Positions 10,994-22,262 of a DNA stretch of 64,000 bases are shown piece after piece. The notes beneath the pieces were generated by a model. The model made no database searches. It saw only the letters and a list, made by a program, of their open reading frames with translations, and was not told where the DNA came from. The position numbers and the translations under genes were made by a program. How positions within the stretch are numbered: the first letter of the stretch is position 1; each line of letters starts with the position of its first letter. This DNA comes from Epiperipatus broadwayi (taxonomy: Eukaryota > Onychophora > Udeonychophora > Euonychophora > Peripatidae), in the NCBI GenBank assembly GCA_028023455.1, contig JAQFVV010006705.1:374001-438000 (forward strand), read 5' to 3'.

Positions 10994-11290
10994 TTAATAA
11001 ACAATGAAGATTGCCAATTCCTCAACAAGCTTTGTGATAAATGCTTAGCCAGAGCCTGCACTTAAAATATCTCTCTGTCAGGACCCCCCCCCAAGCCCTG
11101 ACCATGGTTTCGTGCTTTGGCACTCCTCAGAGAGGTGTCAGGGTAGGTTCAGACAGAGATATTTTAAGTGCTGGCTCTGGCTAAGCATTTATCACAAAGC
11201 TTGTTGAGGAATTGGCAATCCTCATTGTTTATAACTTACAAGCTTGATAGAATAGGTCATGTGATCTATGACTCTTATTTTGACCATTAC
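10994..11290. mobile_element. Family E palindrome with hammerhead
   Basis: Inverted repeat: left arm about 10998-11085 (caatgaagattgccaattcc, ctttgtgataaatgcttagc) and right arm about 11145-11235 (the complement). The loop is an unpaired GC-rich segment that contains the ribozyme. Sequence after the right arm (ggtcatgtgatctatgactc) is shared with the second copy at 22740-22965, so the element extends to about 11290. Confidence 0.85.
11096..11135 (-). ncRNA. Hammerhead ribozyme, family E
   Basis: Minus strand: stem I CTCT, core CTGAGGA, stem II GTGC-CAAA-GCAC (four perfect pairs with a 4-nt loop), core GAAA, stem III ACC-AT-GGT, cleavage triplet GTC, then AGGG closing stem I with one G-T wobble. 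All invariant hammerhead nucleotides are present (C3, U4, G5, A6, G8, A9, G12, A13, A14, and C17 at the cleavage site). The open ends lie in stem I, so it is type I. It lies in the loop of the family E palindrome. Confidence 0.85.
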
Positions 11291-11339
11291 TTTTAATAAC
11301 TTAAAATATTTATCTGAAGGTTTTTAATTATGACATTTT

Positions 11340-11440
11340 ACTTGTAATTATGCATTGGACTATTTTCACCATAGGTGAATCTTTGAATGTTTTGTTTTTT
11401 TAGAAAAATTCAAACATTACCTATATTTTTACAAATTCAC
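11340..11440 (-). repeat. PLE 3' tail fragment
   Basis: Diverged minus-strand copy of the conserved PLE tail (tgcattggactattttcacc, gaatgttttgtttttttag, aaaaattcaaac). No coding part remains. Confidence 0.5.
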
Positions 11441-11639
11441 TTAAATGTTAATAATAAATAACACACAATTTAGAATAAAGCCCATTTTGGATATAATGGT
11501 CTCTTTCTTGTTTACATATTACTGTTCTGTCAACATGATAATCAGCTATGGGACTTGCATTGCTTATCTCTATATTCATGAATACAAAATTTAATATTTC
11601 TTTCTAACCAATTAAGTTTTGGAAGAAACACAATTGGTT

Positions 11640-12310
11640 AGAACATCACCCTAAATTCAGTATATATGAATCTAAAAGTTCAAAAAATAGCTATTATCTT
11701 CATTCTATTCTAGAGCCATCTATTGGTTTTTGTCTTTATCAGTGAGGACTAAGATTCAAAATCAGAATTAATGCATCTATATATTTAGCAGACACCTTTT
11801 ATTCTTTTGTATTATTCAAACAAATAACCTGATTTTTTTTTTAAATCTAAGGTTTCAAATCCAGGCTATTGTGTAATGTTGTTATTCTTGATATATAACC
11901 TTAGCAAGAAGATATAGAGGTTTACAGTTGTCATAAATCTGAGGTTTCTAAAATGTACAGAAACTGATCTAATGTCAGATCTATCTAGTTATGCAAATGA
12001 GTTTGTCTGTGTTTGAAACCTTAGATCTTTTTTTTAATTTTACGTTGTTATCTTGAATAGTATAAAGATTTTTAAATGCCTGTCAGCTGCATAACTTCAT
12101 TGTTCCAGCTTTCTACTGCTGAAGACAAAAGGCAGAAGTCACTCACCTTGGAAATAGGGGATTTTAATATCATTTTACCGACTGGTGCTTATTGATTACT
12201 CAAATTCACAATAGATGGCTTTAGAGTAAGATGAGGATACCGATTCTTGGAAATGTTTGAGTAAGCATTTGAGAGACCACATTATATTGGTTTTTGGCAA
12301 GAATCTAAAA
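11640..12310. repeat. Diverged family A-like palindrome
   Basis: Left block ttgtctttatcagtgagg (about 11732) and central aatctaaggtttcaaatcc (11845) have complementary partners at 12000-12130 (gtttgaaaccttagatc, ctgctgaagacaaaaggcag). This is an old fold-back related to family A, with a decayed hammerhead-like block in each arm. Between 11440 and 11640 nothing is recognised. Confidence 0.45.
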
Positions 12311-12760
12311 GTGCCGGTTTAATCTGCATGCTTGACAGTCTTTTGGTCAGATAGCATCACTGAAAAAGACATAAAAAACTCACGTGAGCCATTGCATTCT
12401 AGTACAAACATGTACGTCATTGTGATGAATAAATAATATTTGGAATTTTCTAAAACAGTTCAATATATCTAGTTATGCTAAGGCAAATGGTACGATAAAT
12501 TTCATAATTTATTTTTATTTTTAAAATGTAGTTACGTAAGATTTCTCATCCTCGTTTTCCTATCTGAAAATAAATACTGAATTAAATTAAATTTTATAGA
12601 ATTTAATTTCAAATTAATGATATTTCTGTAGCTTTTGTCTTGAAAATAATTTTTAAAAAGTATATTGAAGATTACGTAATAACTCGCTCTGATAATCAAT
12701 TATTTTAAAACTGCTATAACAAATTTTAAATATATTAAAATAAATCAACGAGCAATTTTT
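12310..12760. other. Non-coding stretch
   Basis: AT-rich sequence; no feature supported. Confidence 0.5.
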
Positions 12761-12765
12761 GACAA

Positions 12766-12828
12766 ACGTTGGTGGCCTAGCGGTTAGCATAGCTGCCTTC
12801 CAAGCAGCTGGCATACAAAAAAAAAAAA
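12766..12828 (+). pseudogene. tRNA-Gly(TCC) 5' part with poly(A)
   Basis: The sequence matches the 5' part of a tRNA-Gly: acceptor strand, D arm (GGCCTAGCGGTTAGC) and a perfect anticodon stem-loop, GCTGC-CTTCCAA-GCAGC, with anticodon TCC. It stops right after the anticodon stem and is followed by about 14 A residues. The T arm and 3' acceptor strand are absent, so it cannot be a functional tRNA. It looks like a retroposed tRNA fragment or a truncated tRNA-derived SINE. Confidence 0.75.
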
Positions 12829-13047
12829 AATATGTTCTAATTTTAAAAATTGTCAATTAAAAAAAAAACAAAAGCAACGTTTATAGGCGTGTGGGTATGA
12901 CCGAATGCCTGATTTGTTTTAGTTTTTAAATTCTATTACATATATATGTTCTGGTAAGAATAATTCACTGTTTATTTTATTCTAGAACCAGCTATTATGA
13001 ACTTGTGTAATCAATTACCACTAGGTGGTAATTTTTTTTTTCAAGAA

Positions 13048-13280
13048 AGTGAATTATTGGTTTTTTATGCTGGGTTTGGGCAAAGATAAAGGGGATTTAG
13101 ACATAAAGGTTATAGAGTTGACAAAGATTATGTTGTGGAAATGGGATGGAGCAGATTATGGGTAAATTTAGAGTGGGGAATGTAAAAGAAAGTGGCTAAC
13201 AGGTTTATCTGGGCATAATTGCTGGGATATTCTTGACTTCGTTTAAGGAGAAGCCACAATACATCACATCACATCACATC
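13048..13280 (+). mobile_element. LINE family C, 3' fragment (copy 4)
   Basis: Plus strand. It begins ggttttttatgctgggtttg (the LVFMLGLGK stretch), continues through the 3' UTR (ttgacttcgtttaaggagaa) and ends in the pentamer tail acatcacatcacatcacatc. Immediately upstream is a family A-like palindrome, taccactaggtggta. Confidence 0.8.
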
Positions 13281-13332
13281 GAAAAAAAATTGATAAATGA
13301 AGCAAAGAAAAAAAAGGAACTGATAAAGAAAT

Positions 13333-13925
13333 TAACAGTGTTTTTATGTTGCAGCTAGAATTGTATGGAAGGGAATGGCAATAACAGGGTTAACTTATGG
13401 CAACAATGCATTATGTGTTATTAAAGGGGTATTAGATTACTTAGAAAAAGTACAAAGAGAAGTAGGAAGACATGCATTAGATGCAGATGTTTGGATGGCA
13501 AAAATGGTCACGTTTTTACATGAGAGATGCAAAAAGCAAAATGAAAATGTTCGGTAATTTATGGATAAGAAGAGAAGAGCCAAAATAGTTTTTAATTGGG
13601 TTGTGAGTGAAGGACAGGCAATAAGATGGATGAGAAAAGTAGAATGGTATGCAGAAGATTTGGATAAAGACTTTGTGTCAGTGTACTTATACAAAAGGTG
13701 GGACAATAGTGCCTCTCAGTGAAAGTGCAGTCAGGTAAATTAATAAAAGAAATAAAAGTTGCTTCATAAAGCATACTCACATACATGCGCAAAAGAATTG
13801 CATATACAAGCAAAGGGGAAATTAATATTTCATTTTCATTATATAAATGGCTCATTAAAATGTATGGTATTGCTCTAACATTGAAATTATAGAAGAAATT
13901 GTATGAAGGAAATGGCAATCAATAG
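13333..13925 (+). pseudogene. LINE family C ORF2 C-terminal region (copy 5)
   Basis: Encodes the region downstream of a non-LTR reverse transcriptase. One frame reads MAITGLTYGNNALCVIKGVL, then LEKVQREVGRHALDADVW (13375-13557), matching the usual thumb-region pattern of tyrosine/glycine, then LE.VQR..GR.AL. After a stop the frame continues with KIVFNWVVSEGQAIRWMRKV, so at least one nonsense codon and later frameshifts break it. A second weaker stretch covers 13740-13925. Codons before the break are typical of a once-coding sequence. Confidence 0.7.
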
Positions 13926-13969
13926 TCAGTTACTATTGATTATAATTAACCTCCTTCCCACCCAGTATT

Positions 13970-14460
13970 GTCACTGATTTAATTGTTTTCATTGGCTTCA
14001 AGCTCTCAATTTTAATTGTAGTATGAAACCATTGTTCTATATCAGAATATAATAAAATGGACTTGATTTGATAGAATTTTGCAGTTACAAATGAAATTAT
14101 ATAAAAAAAAAACATTTGAATTTCGCAAATATTGAAAAAATAAGTTTGTAATAAAAATGAATCTTTTCATCATTTAACAGTCACATATTAAATTTATAAA
14201 ACCAACAAAATCTCTTTTTATTGATGTTTGTTTTTAAAATCTGAATGAAAATATATCAATAACCAATAAATTTGTCAAATAATGCTTTAAAATATTAATT
14301 TTTTTAAATATTTTTTACAATACTGCAATATGTTCTAACAGATGGTCACCGGTGATGTATTAGTGAACAATTTGTAAATGCCGGTTTCCCGTAATTTTCA
14401 TTTATTATCATTATGGTAAAAATTATTACCTTCTATTTTAAAAAAATATGTATGTATAAA
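13970..14460 (+). repeat. Family G AT-rich repeat, copy 1
   Basis: Similar in the same orientation to 31425-31810 and 54665-55500. Shared blocks are gtatgaaaccattgttctat, ttgacttgatttgatag-like and aaaatctgaatgaa. No coding potential and no termini recognised. Confidence 0.55.
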
Positions 14461-14699
14461 AATATGGTAATAATGCATCCTTTTGATTTTTAATAACTAT
14501 TATACAATAATTGTGCAAAATGATCATGAATCTTCATAAACTTCATAAAAAATAAATGTTTTAGTATTTGAAATATTTTCTCAAAGTAATCCCCTGAAAT
14601 GCATGAAATTCTTGTTACTACAACAGGCCATCAAGGTAGAGTTTAACCGGATCATATTTCAAGATGACAGAACTTCATCTGAGATATCTAATAGTAAAA

Positions 14700-15560
14700 T
14701 ATTCATTCTTTTTCCCCTGATAAAAATTTTGCGTAACTATTTTTTTGTATAGCTTTAAAATTCATGTATATTTATATTCTAATATTTTAGTTACAAAAAA
14801 AATCAAAAGATGGCAGAGAAAATTAAATAATTGGTATCCTAACGAAACCGAAACGCCAGTTTGAAAAATTGACATTGTTTATTTGGTGATCAAGAAGTTT
14901 GCCGAATGTATTTTGCAGAAATATTATGATTGTTGAAAAAATATTACATTGGTCTAAAAACTTGATTTTTTGTTACGTTTATGATTATATCTGTATTGTA
15001 ATTGTGTAATAATTATTGAAAATCAAAAGTAAATATTATTATATACTTATTTTTTACAGAAATGTTTTTATATATAAAAGAATATTTTCTTTGGAATATT
15101 GTTACTATAGAGATTACGATCACGGAAAAGTACAGCTTTCTAGAAATGAGGTCATTCAGCAGATGTTATTATATTTAGCGATGTCATAAAATTACGCAAA
15201 AATTGCAAACTTTCAAAGCATAAATTGATAGATTTAGTAGTCATTAAAAAAATAATTCAGATTTTTAAATCAAACATGAAACAAAGAAGATTTCATTCAT
15301 TTTATAAATTGAATTTGCTCCATCTGAAATTTGATGGTTTGACAGCATTTTGTTTTGAATAAATATAATTTGTTAAAACAATTTTGGTAATCAAATGTGA
15401 TTTTTTAAAATGTATTTAATTTCTAAACAAAAATATCTATTGAATGAGTCAAATTTATTATACTCTAATAAATAATAATGGTTTAATATCAAAATGAAAG
15501 TTGAAAGCTTAAATCTAATGAGAAGAAATCTATCAGAATACAGGAGAGTTAAAAGTGTTT
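14700..15560 (-). repeat. Family G AT-rich repeat, long copy 2
   Basis: Reverse-complement counterpart of 54665-55500 over about 830 bp. Blocks such as atgtatatttatattctaat, tcaaacatgaaacaaagaag and atggtttaatatcaaaatga match in order. It is non-coding. With copy 1 it forms an inverted pair. Confidence 0.7.
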
Positions 15561-15799
15561 GAAGTCACTGCATTTTTGATTATCCTGATATCTTTAGATT
15601 TTTTTAAAATTATAATGTCAGAATAAAATACTAGTTTTCTACTTCACCTTTAAGTAGTAAGTAATTTAACTTGTGCTTTACACAAAAAAGTGAAGCTTGT
15701 CTCAATTTTCTTACAAGTTATATGGCTAAGTGCTTTCAGAGATCTTGAGTCTCCATAATCATAGCGTACTGTTATCTGAAGTTTAGCTGTGGTTTATGT

Positions 15800-16243
15800 A
15801 AAATTTATGCAAATTTTATAACGACCCTTTTCTAGAGATTGCAAAGCACGATTCTTTCTGGTTTATTGCACAATTGTCCTTTGCAATAAAGCATGCCTTT
15901 TTAATTTTATGTTTCATATCATTACATTCAGTGCAAAGTGCCCTTGCCATAGTGGGTTCGAACACATGGCCTGTTGTTTTTGGTGCTCGAAGAATATGGA
16001 TCTGTTTTCATCATTATTCATAGATCTCCTGTACAAATAATGATGTTGAGATGTTTTTGTTGTAATGTTGGCATGGGTCTCCCCATAATATGCTGCTCTA
16101 TTGGTTGGGCATGAAATTTTATAAACTGCTTGGGCTATCTGATCCGAAGGTATTTTGTTTTGGTATTGTTTATCATTCTGTTTGTTGATAGTGGGGTGTG
16201 GAATCCTAGTTTGAAGAATTCAGCAAATATTTTATAATATTTC
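15800..16243 (-). pseudogene. PLE GIY-YIG domain, broken arm copy
   Basis: Left arm of the palindrome, read on the minus strand. It encodes the same GIY-YIG-containing segment as 16292-16756, but single-base indels shift the frame; for example a T-run near 15978 is one base shorter than its partner. It is not translatable as one product. Confidence 0.75.
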
Positions 16244-16291
16244 CAAACTAAATTACAAACTGACAGAGTTAGAAACAATAAACCCAGAATA

Positions 16292-16756
16292 ATGCTACCA
16301 TACATACCATCAATTGCTAGGAAATATTATAAAATATTTGCTGAATCCTTCAAACTAGGATTCCACACCCCACGATCAACAAACAGAATGATAAACAATA
16401 CCAAAGACAAAATACCTTTGGATCAAATAGCCCAAGCCATTTATAAAACTTCATGCCCAACCTATGGATGTAGAGCGGCATATTATGGGGAGACCCGTGC
16501 CAACATTACAACAAGAACATCTCAACATCATTATTTGTACAGGAGATCTATGAATAATGATGAAAGCAGATGCATATTCTTTGAGCACCAAAAAACAACA
16601 GGCCATGGGTTTGAACCCACTATGGCAAGGGCACTTTGCACTGAACGTAATGATGTGAAACATAAAATTAAAGAGGCATGCTTTATTGGAAAGGACAATT
16701 GTGCAATAAACCAGAAAGAATCATGCTTTGCAATCTCCAGAAAATGGTCATTATAA
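16292..16756 (+). pseudogene. Penelope-like element endonuclease end (GIY-YIG)
   Basis: A 154-codon open frame corresponding to the C-terminal third of a PLE protein. Residues 1-50 resemble the linker between reverse transcriptase and endonuclease (LPYIPSIARK, then KDKIPLDQIAQA). Residues 51-90 are the GIY-YIG module: IYKTSCPTYGCRAAYYGET replaces the usual IYKI.C..C...YIGET, followed by RTSQHHY. Residues 95-150 hold the histidine and glutamate region (FEHQKTTGHGF, then KIKEACFI). The reverse transcriptase is missing. The frame is intact only because it lies within one arm. Confidence 0.8.
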
Positions 16757-16934
16757 AATTTGCATAAATTTTACATAAACCACAGCTAAACTTTAGATAA
16801 CAGTAGGCTATGATTATGGAGACTCAAGGTTTCTGAAAGTGCTTAGCCATATAACTTGTAAGAAAATTGAGACAAGCTTCACTTTTTTGCGTAAAGCGCA
16901 AGTTAAATTACTTAATATCAGAATAAAATATATG

Positions 16935-18180
16935 TGAACTTTATGATTTACAAAAAAATAGTGAAGTATTTCAGTAGATTATATTACAAACTCAGCAAGA
17001 AGCAATTCAGAACTTATAAAAGGGGGTACATTATTGTTTAGTTATAGTACATATATTTTGTATTTCACAAAGCTGTAAGGTTTGATATCTTCAACTATAT
17101 ATGGAAAAATTTAATATAACTTTTGACAAGTCTTTATAACAACTTGTATGAAGAAGATGTTATTTAGCAGACTTCCAATTATGAGATCGTTAGTCTTTGA
17201 AGTTTTTTCCATAGCTGTTTTATTATTATCTGGATCGATATATTAAATGCACATTTGTTGATCATATTCGATAATTAGCTATGTTAACTGTGGGCCACTT
17301 ACTTGAAAAAAAAAAAAAATTCTAAGTCTGTTTGCAAGTTGAAAAAAAAATCTAATCAGCTTGGGTTTGAACTCAGACTTAAATATGAAGACTACTACTA
17401 TACCATGGGCTCATAATTTACATACATTTATGTAAGGCATGATATTTTACTTATCAGTTGATTTAATTTAAAACCGATTTAAGACTGCTATAAGTCATGG
17501 AATAAATTAAAACTCGTTCATTTAGGGGTGGGGGGTGGGGAGATGATAATCTTCTTTTTATTAAAAATTTATATTTATGAAATATAAATTCAAATAATAC
17601 TTTGATTGACTTTTTATTTTTATCTTATTATACAGGCTTTGACAAAAGACAAAACTATTGATTTTTATTTTTTTTAATAAAAGAAAGAAAATATTTATAA
17701 AATGGCAAAATCATAAGCTTCCTTTATTATATTTAAATAATAGAGGACAATACCAAAAGAGTATTTTATGACTTTATAAATGTCAATAGTTTTCTGCAAG
17801 CGTAGGTCGTTTTTAATTTTTATGAAATTAAGTGGATTTCGATGTTTTGGTGACAGACATTACTGACAGTTTGGTATACATTTTAGATTTTGTGTAAATG
17901 TTCCACAGGATATGTGGATCATACATTTCAATAACCATTCTGTAGAACGATGAAAAGAATATATATATAATTTAATATTTATTTTCCTTCCTCCCTTTAT
18001 TATAAAGATTGTATTAGAAAGGTTTATTATTGTTTATTTATTTACTAAAATGTTTTTTTTTTAATAACAGCAAGTTTATTTTATTTTAATGTGTTACAAT
18101 TTTATTTATATTTTTAAAATAGAAGCATAAGAAATGGTGATCATGTGACATATTTCATATACTTGGAGCTTAAATATAAT
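16935..18180. other. Non-coding stretch
   Basis: AT-rich; A-runs at 17305 and 17341, a G-rich run at 17526-17541. No gene or repeat family recognised. Confidence 0.5.
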
Positions 18181-18252
18181 ATAAGGGATTTGAATACAGA
18201 CTTTCAAGTGCCACTCTTACTTATACATCCGACGCACGTGTGAAAATAATAA

Positions 18253-18311
18253 ATGATCTCCAATATATGTATTTCGTGCTGAATCAACACTCATCAGTTG
18301 ATTCAGATCAT
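18253..18311 (-). ncRNA. Hammerhead ribozyme candidate, family B1 left arm
   Basis: Minus strand: TGATCTGAATCAA, CTGATGA, stem II GTGTT-GATTC-AGCAC (five pairs including the canonical first G-C), GAAA, stem III region TACATATA, then TTGGAGATCA. Stem I pairs TCAA with TTGG and TGATC with GATCA around an internal loop. All core nucleotides are intact. Stem III is short and nearly self-complementary. Confidence 0.72.
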
Positions 18312-18841
18312 CATCTCCCACACACACACACACACACCCATATATATATATATATGTAATCAGTGCTAGGTTTATATTAAGATAGCAAATTATCAAACTT
18401 TAATGGACAGGCTTCAATCAACTCCACCCTCCAACTCTTCAGCCATTCAACCATTGAAAATCTGATGATAGAATACCCAAATCCCTTATTGATGCCAATA
18501 TTATTATCATGTGTGGACCTTAAGTCACTCTGACCCCTCATGTATAGGACTTTGTCCATTTAAATACAAAAAATATTACAGATTCAGCCTGTATTCTGCC
18601 CATCTCTCTTTTGTTTATTTAAATGGACAAGGTCATATAAACGAAGGATCAGAGTAACTTAAGGTCAACATGGTCATGATAATAATATTGGCATCAACAA
18701 AGAATTTGAGTATTCCATCATCTGATTTTAAGTCATACGGATGGTTGAAGAGTTGCAGGGTGGAGTAGATTGAAGCCTGCCCATTAAAGTTTGAAGATTT
18801 TCTATCTTAATATAAACCTAGCACTGATCACATATATGTGT

Positions 18842-18896
18842 GGGGACTAACTGATGATTGCTGGTTCAGCATAAAATATGTATACTTGAGGTCATT
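18842..18896 (+). ncRNA. Hammerhead-like motif, family B1 right arm
   Basis: CTGATGA (18851-18857), TTGCTGGTTCAGCAT, AAAATATGTATA, then CTTGAGGTCATTT. The GAAA box is changed to AAAA, which should abolish activity. The stem II helix TGCT/AGCA is retained. Confidence 0.5.
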
Positions 18897-19009
18897 TAAC
18901 TTTTTCACATTATGTGGCCATGTGTGTTGGTTGTATGAGATAGAGTGGATAGCCGAAGGGAATTTGAAAGTCTATGTTCAAATCTCCTATATCACATTAA
19001 TTTTACTTA

Positions 19010-20045
19010 TTGCATTTATAATAGGTTCTGTCTTTTCAATGTTATTTAACATTTTAGTGTGCACAGCTGTTTTAAATGAATCTAGACATTCTATTTCCAG
19101 AAGAAAAAAAGATAAATATACAATAAAAGTTAAAATGAGTTTTGGATAACTATAAAATCACTTTGTGAACCATAAAAACAACCATATATATATTTACAGT
19201 GGCCCAATAAAAAACTGTCTGCAAACCCATCTTTAAATCAATGCATGACTATATAGTGAATAATGTATCTACTCACAACAAGAATTTGAAGGTTCCAAAA
19301 TACCTGGATCATGAGTTATGATACAAAATGTGGCAATATGTTTTCTATCTTAACCCATTATGGACCAACATGGTAACTTTAAATTTTCTTTTAAATTGGG
19401 TAGAAATTCTACTGAAACTTTTGAAATGGTTTAAATTAGGCATGGCAGTGAATCCATGAGTCACAAAACCATTTTCAAATAATCTGTATGATTTTGTGCT
19501 GGTAGAGGAAGCATTGAAAATGAGATACTAAACACATGGACACATTTCATGTCCTAACACATTATCCAGACATTCTAGCACTTTAAAATTTTTGTGGAAA
19601 ATAGCCAAACTATGTTGCTACCTAACATACTCATTGATTCAGAGCTGGTTCTACAGAGATTTTGGAGAGAGAACTAGTTACCTTTTCACTGAGACACTCT
19701 GTATAACCATGCCTTTGCTCAAAGTCTATTCATTTGGTAATCTGGTGGTACTGATTTTTAATTGCATTTTTTATCTATCTTGCTAAATTACGACTCTAGA
19801 TTACATCTCAGGGTTATCTTACCAATCAAAGTGATTAATACTGTGTTTCTTTTGAACATGGATGACTTTTACAATCCATGTACCAATTTTTTTCATCTAT
19901 AAGAGTTCACGTGAATCATATATTTTTTTACACTATTATTCAATTTTTGTGCAAAATACAATATGCTATAGATAAATATTCTTTCTTTTCCTTTTTGTTA
20001 TTGTTTGTAATAAATTAGAAAAACATTTTTTACACCACAACTGCA
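19010..20045. other. Non-coding stretch
   Basis: No supported gene. A 64-codon frame at 19592-19786 has no recognised domain. ttaacccattatggacc at about 19350 looks vaguely like a DNA-transposon terminus, but no matching second end was established. Confidence 0.45.
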
Positions 20046-20330
20046 AAGGTTTTATTATTTACTTTTTAGATGCAGCTGAGCACACATTTGATGTGGGACA
20101 CCAGAATCGTAGCTTTCATTGATTGGCTAGATGTGCTGTCACATTTATTAAGGTCAGCATTAATAGAAAAGAAAACAGTGTGATATTTAAAATCTAATGT
20201 AAATAATTATAATAATTATTCCTCAATAAATACAGCAGCATACCTAGCCAATCAATGAAAGCCATGATTCTGATGTACCACACCGAAAGTGCACTCGGCT
20301 GAATCTAAAAAGTAAATAATAAAACCTTTT
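20046..20330. repeat. MITE-like palindrome
   Basis: Inverted repeat of about 100-bp arms: aaggttttattatttacttt (20047) pairs with its complement ending at 20327, and tcattgattggcta pairs with tagccaatcaatga. The loop is AT-rich. No coding sequence. Confidence 0.75.
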
Positions 20331-20339
20331 CAGTCGAGG

Positions 20340-21225
20340 ATGCAAAAAGACTTTTGCTAAATTATTATTGATAAATGATATTTTGTTGTTTTTTTATATA
20401 ATATAAGTATCATAGAAAAAATTTTGTGTTTATTAAAAATTTAATGAGACTTCTGTTTTATTTTAGTTAGACTTTTAACATTTGGAATTAAGAATTTTTC
20501 AAATTTAAATCAATCAGTCCTGTGACCTCATTCTGTATTTTATCGATTTCATTCATTTAAATAAGTTACAAAAAGAACAAAGCCAATTATGAGATAAAAA
20601 CTCAAAGCAATTATGGTCTCATTCTGGATAAATTCCAAAATTAAACAAGATCAAAATGTAAATTAATTATCCACTCTACTTTGAACACTTTTTAGCAAAA
20701 ACCTTTCATTGCACATATATGCATACACGGTCTTATGTTTCAACTGTCCTGCAGTCCTCTTCAGAGCTATGACATAATGAACAAAATAAAATACATAACT
20801 CTAGCAAAATAAAGGAAGTGGTGAATTTGGCAAGATTAAAATGACTTCTTACAGAATGTATGCAGAACTTTTTTTTAAATTTCATTCATGGAATTTGAAT
20901 TTTTGTTATGTATTTTTTCTTTTATTTAGTAATATATTTTTATTACACAATTGCTTTGCAAGAGCTAGTCTTCTTTTTTATTTTTATAATCAGAGTTCAA
21001 TACCCCAAAATAAATTCCATAAGCATACCAAGTTTGGCAGATGTCCCACAGGTTGGCTATCTATGCTTATGAATGTCTGTACAATAATCTTTATAGTGTA
21101 GTAGGTTCTGCTTCTCCTACAAAAACCATGCTAAGTTCAGCATTAAGTATTTTTAAATAGATCCTTACCATTCATCCTCTTCACCTACCCAATCAATTAT
21201 ATCACATGATAATAGCTGAAGCTTA
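20340..21225. other. Non-coding stretch with one hammerhead-like block
   Basis: At 20728-20775 the minus strand reads CTGAAGA, a stem GACTG...CAGTT, then GAAAC. This is the same variant layout as the inverted pair at 63.6-63.8 kb, with one extra nucleotide before stem II. The rest is unrecognised; the 86-codon frame at 20841-21101 is not supported. Confidence 0.4.
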
Positions 21226-21350
21226 TCAACACCAGTAATCTTCAATCTGTTGTCAAGGCAATCACTATGACTGTAAAGTGAATTCCTCATATTCATAAAG
21301 GTTGCCTTGACAACAGATTGATAATTCATGGTATTGATAAGCTTGGAACT
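21225..21350. repeat. Small palindrome (family H)
   Basis: Arms contain caatctgttgtcaaggcaa (about 21244) and the complement ttgccttgacaacagattg (about 21302), with agcttatcaacacca and its imperfect partner outside. The core gttgccttgacaac also forms the arms of the palindrome at 39882-40072. Confidence 0.65.
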
Positions 21351-21725
21351 GTTATGTTTTATAAGCTTTGGCTATTAACATCTAGCTTCAGATAAAGTCA
21401 AACTTACAATGTAGTAGAGTAGATACCTTCACTTCCAACTCATTGAATAATATGTGCAATGATTTTTTTTGGGTTTTGTCATATTTTGAAAATTTTATAG
21501 CAGATTTTTAAATGAAATTGCTTTAGTCCCATAATATTAAGATTGTGAATCAATTTCCTATATCTGGATAATAAAATTGGATTAGTAAGAACTCCTCATA
21601 TAATCAGTTTAGATGAAGTTATATCACTGTATTGAAATTCTCAGTTTTTTAACTTGTTAAACGCAGTAGTAACACATGAGAGTTTACATTGTATCTCAAT
21701 ATCCAAATCTTTATTTTATGAGGTA

Positions 21726-22262
21726 GCATAGCCATATGTAGTTTAGAGAAATAGTAAAGTATAGTTTCAAATGTCCATGAACTCTGGAGAAATACAATCA
21801 TTTCATTATTGAGGCATTCAATAGTGGCATAAATTATGTTCTATATTTAGCCATTTGAATTTTATGTAGACTTTTCTTAAATCTTATTATTCATAATTAT
21901 TTTTTATGTCTATTTTTCCTAAATCTTATTATTCACAATTATCAATTATGTGTTATTACTTGTAGAGATGCATATCAAAGCTGTGTTAAAGATATAGCCC
22001 TATGTAGTTTAGAGCAATAGTAGAGGATAGCCTGGGATGTCCTATGAACTCTGGAGCAATACAATCGTTTGATTGAGACATTCATTAGTGGTATAAATTA
22101 TATTCTATATCTAGCCATTTGAACTTTATATCTACTTTTCCTAAATCTTATTATTAATAATTTCATAATTATTTTTTTTGTCTATTTTTCCTAAATCTGA
22201 TTGTTATTCACAATTCTAAATAATTTGTTATATTACTGGTAGAGATATATATCAAAGGTAAA
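21726..22262. repeat. Tandem duplication, about 265-bp unit
   Basis: Two diverged copies in tandem (about 21726-21980 and 21994-22262). Both contain tatgtagtttagag, cctatgaactctggag-type, gtataaattat and tcctaaatcttattatt. Unit content is unclassified and non-coding. Confidence 0.65.

Larger units (their letters stand above)
15613..16930. mobile_element. PLE GIY-YIG giant palindrome
   Basis: Two copies of the same PLE 3' region lie head to head: left arm about 15657-16243, spacer about 75 bp, right arm about 16320-16915. A 17-bp direct repeat with one mismatch (aat-g/a-tcagaataaaata) flanks it at 15613-15630 and 16914-16930, which looks like a target-site duplication. So the palindrome probably inserted as a unit. 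The arms differ by scattered substitutions and small indels, so it is not recent. Confidence 0.85.
18183..18997. mobile_element. Family B fold-back element, copy 1
   Basis: An 815-bp palindrome. The left end has gggatttgaatacagacttt and the right end has the complementary aagtctatgttcaaatctcc. Arms also share aatggacaggcttcaatc, gatgccaatattattatcat and tttgtccatttaaata, with the centre near 18590. (CA)n and (TA)n runs sit at 18311-18356. No protein is encoded; the 103-codon frame crossing the right end is incidental. Each arm carries a hammerhead motif. Confidence 0.85.

Noticed and set aside
13437-13918. Minus-strand frames of 89 and 108 codons
   Set aside because: Antisense of the LINE-C ORF2 remnant, whose plus-strand reading shows the recognisable motifs.
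18838-19149. 103-codon open frame
   Set aside because: It begins inside the right arm of a family B fold-back and runs out into non-coding DNA; no domain is recognisable.
19350-19570. piggyBac-like element starting ttaacccattatggacc
   Set aside because: The right-hand end does not form a convincing inverted match, and no TTAA duplication was established.
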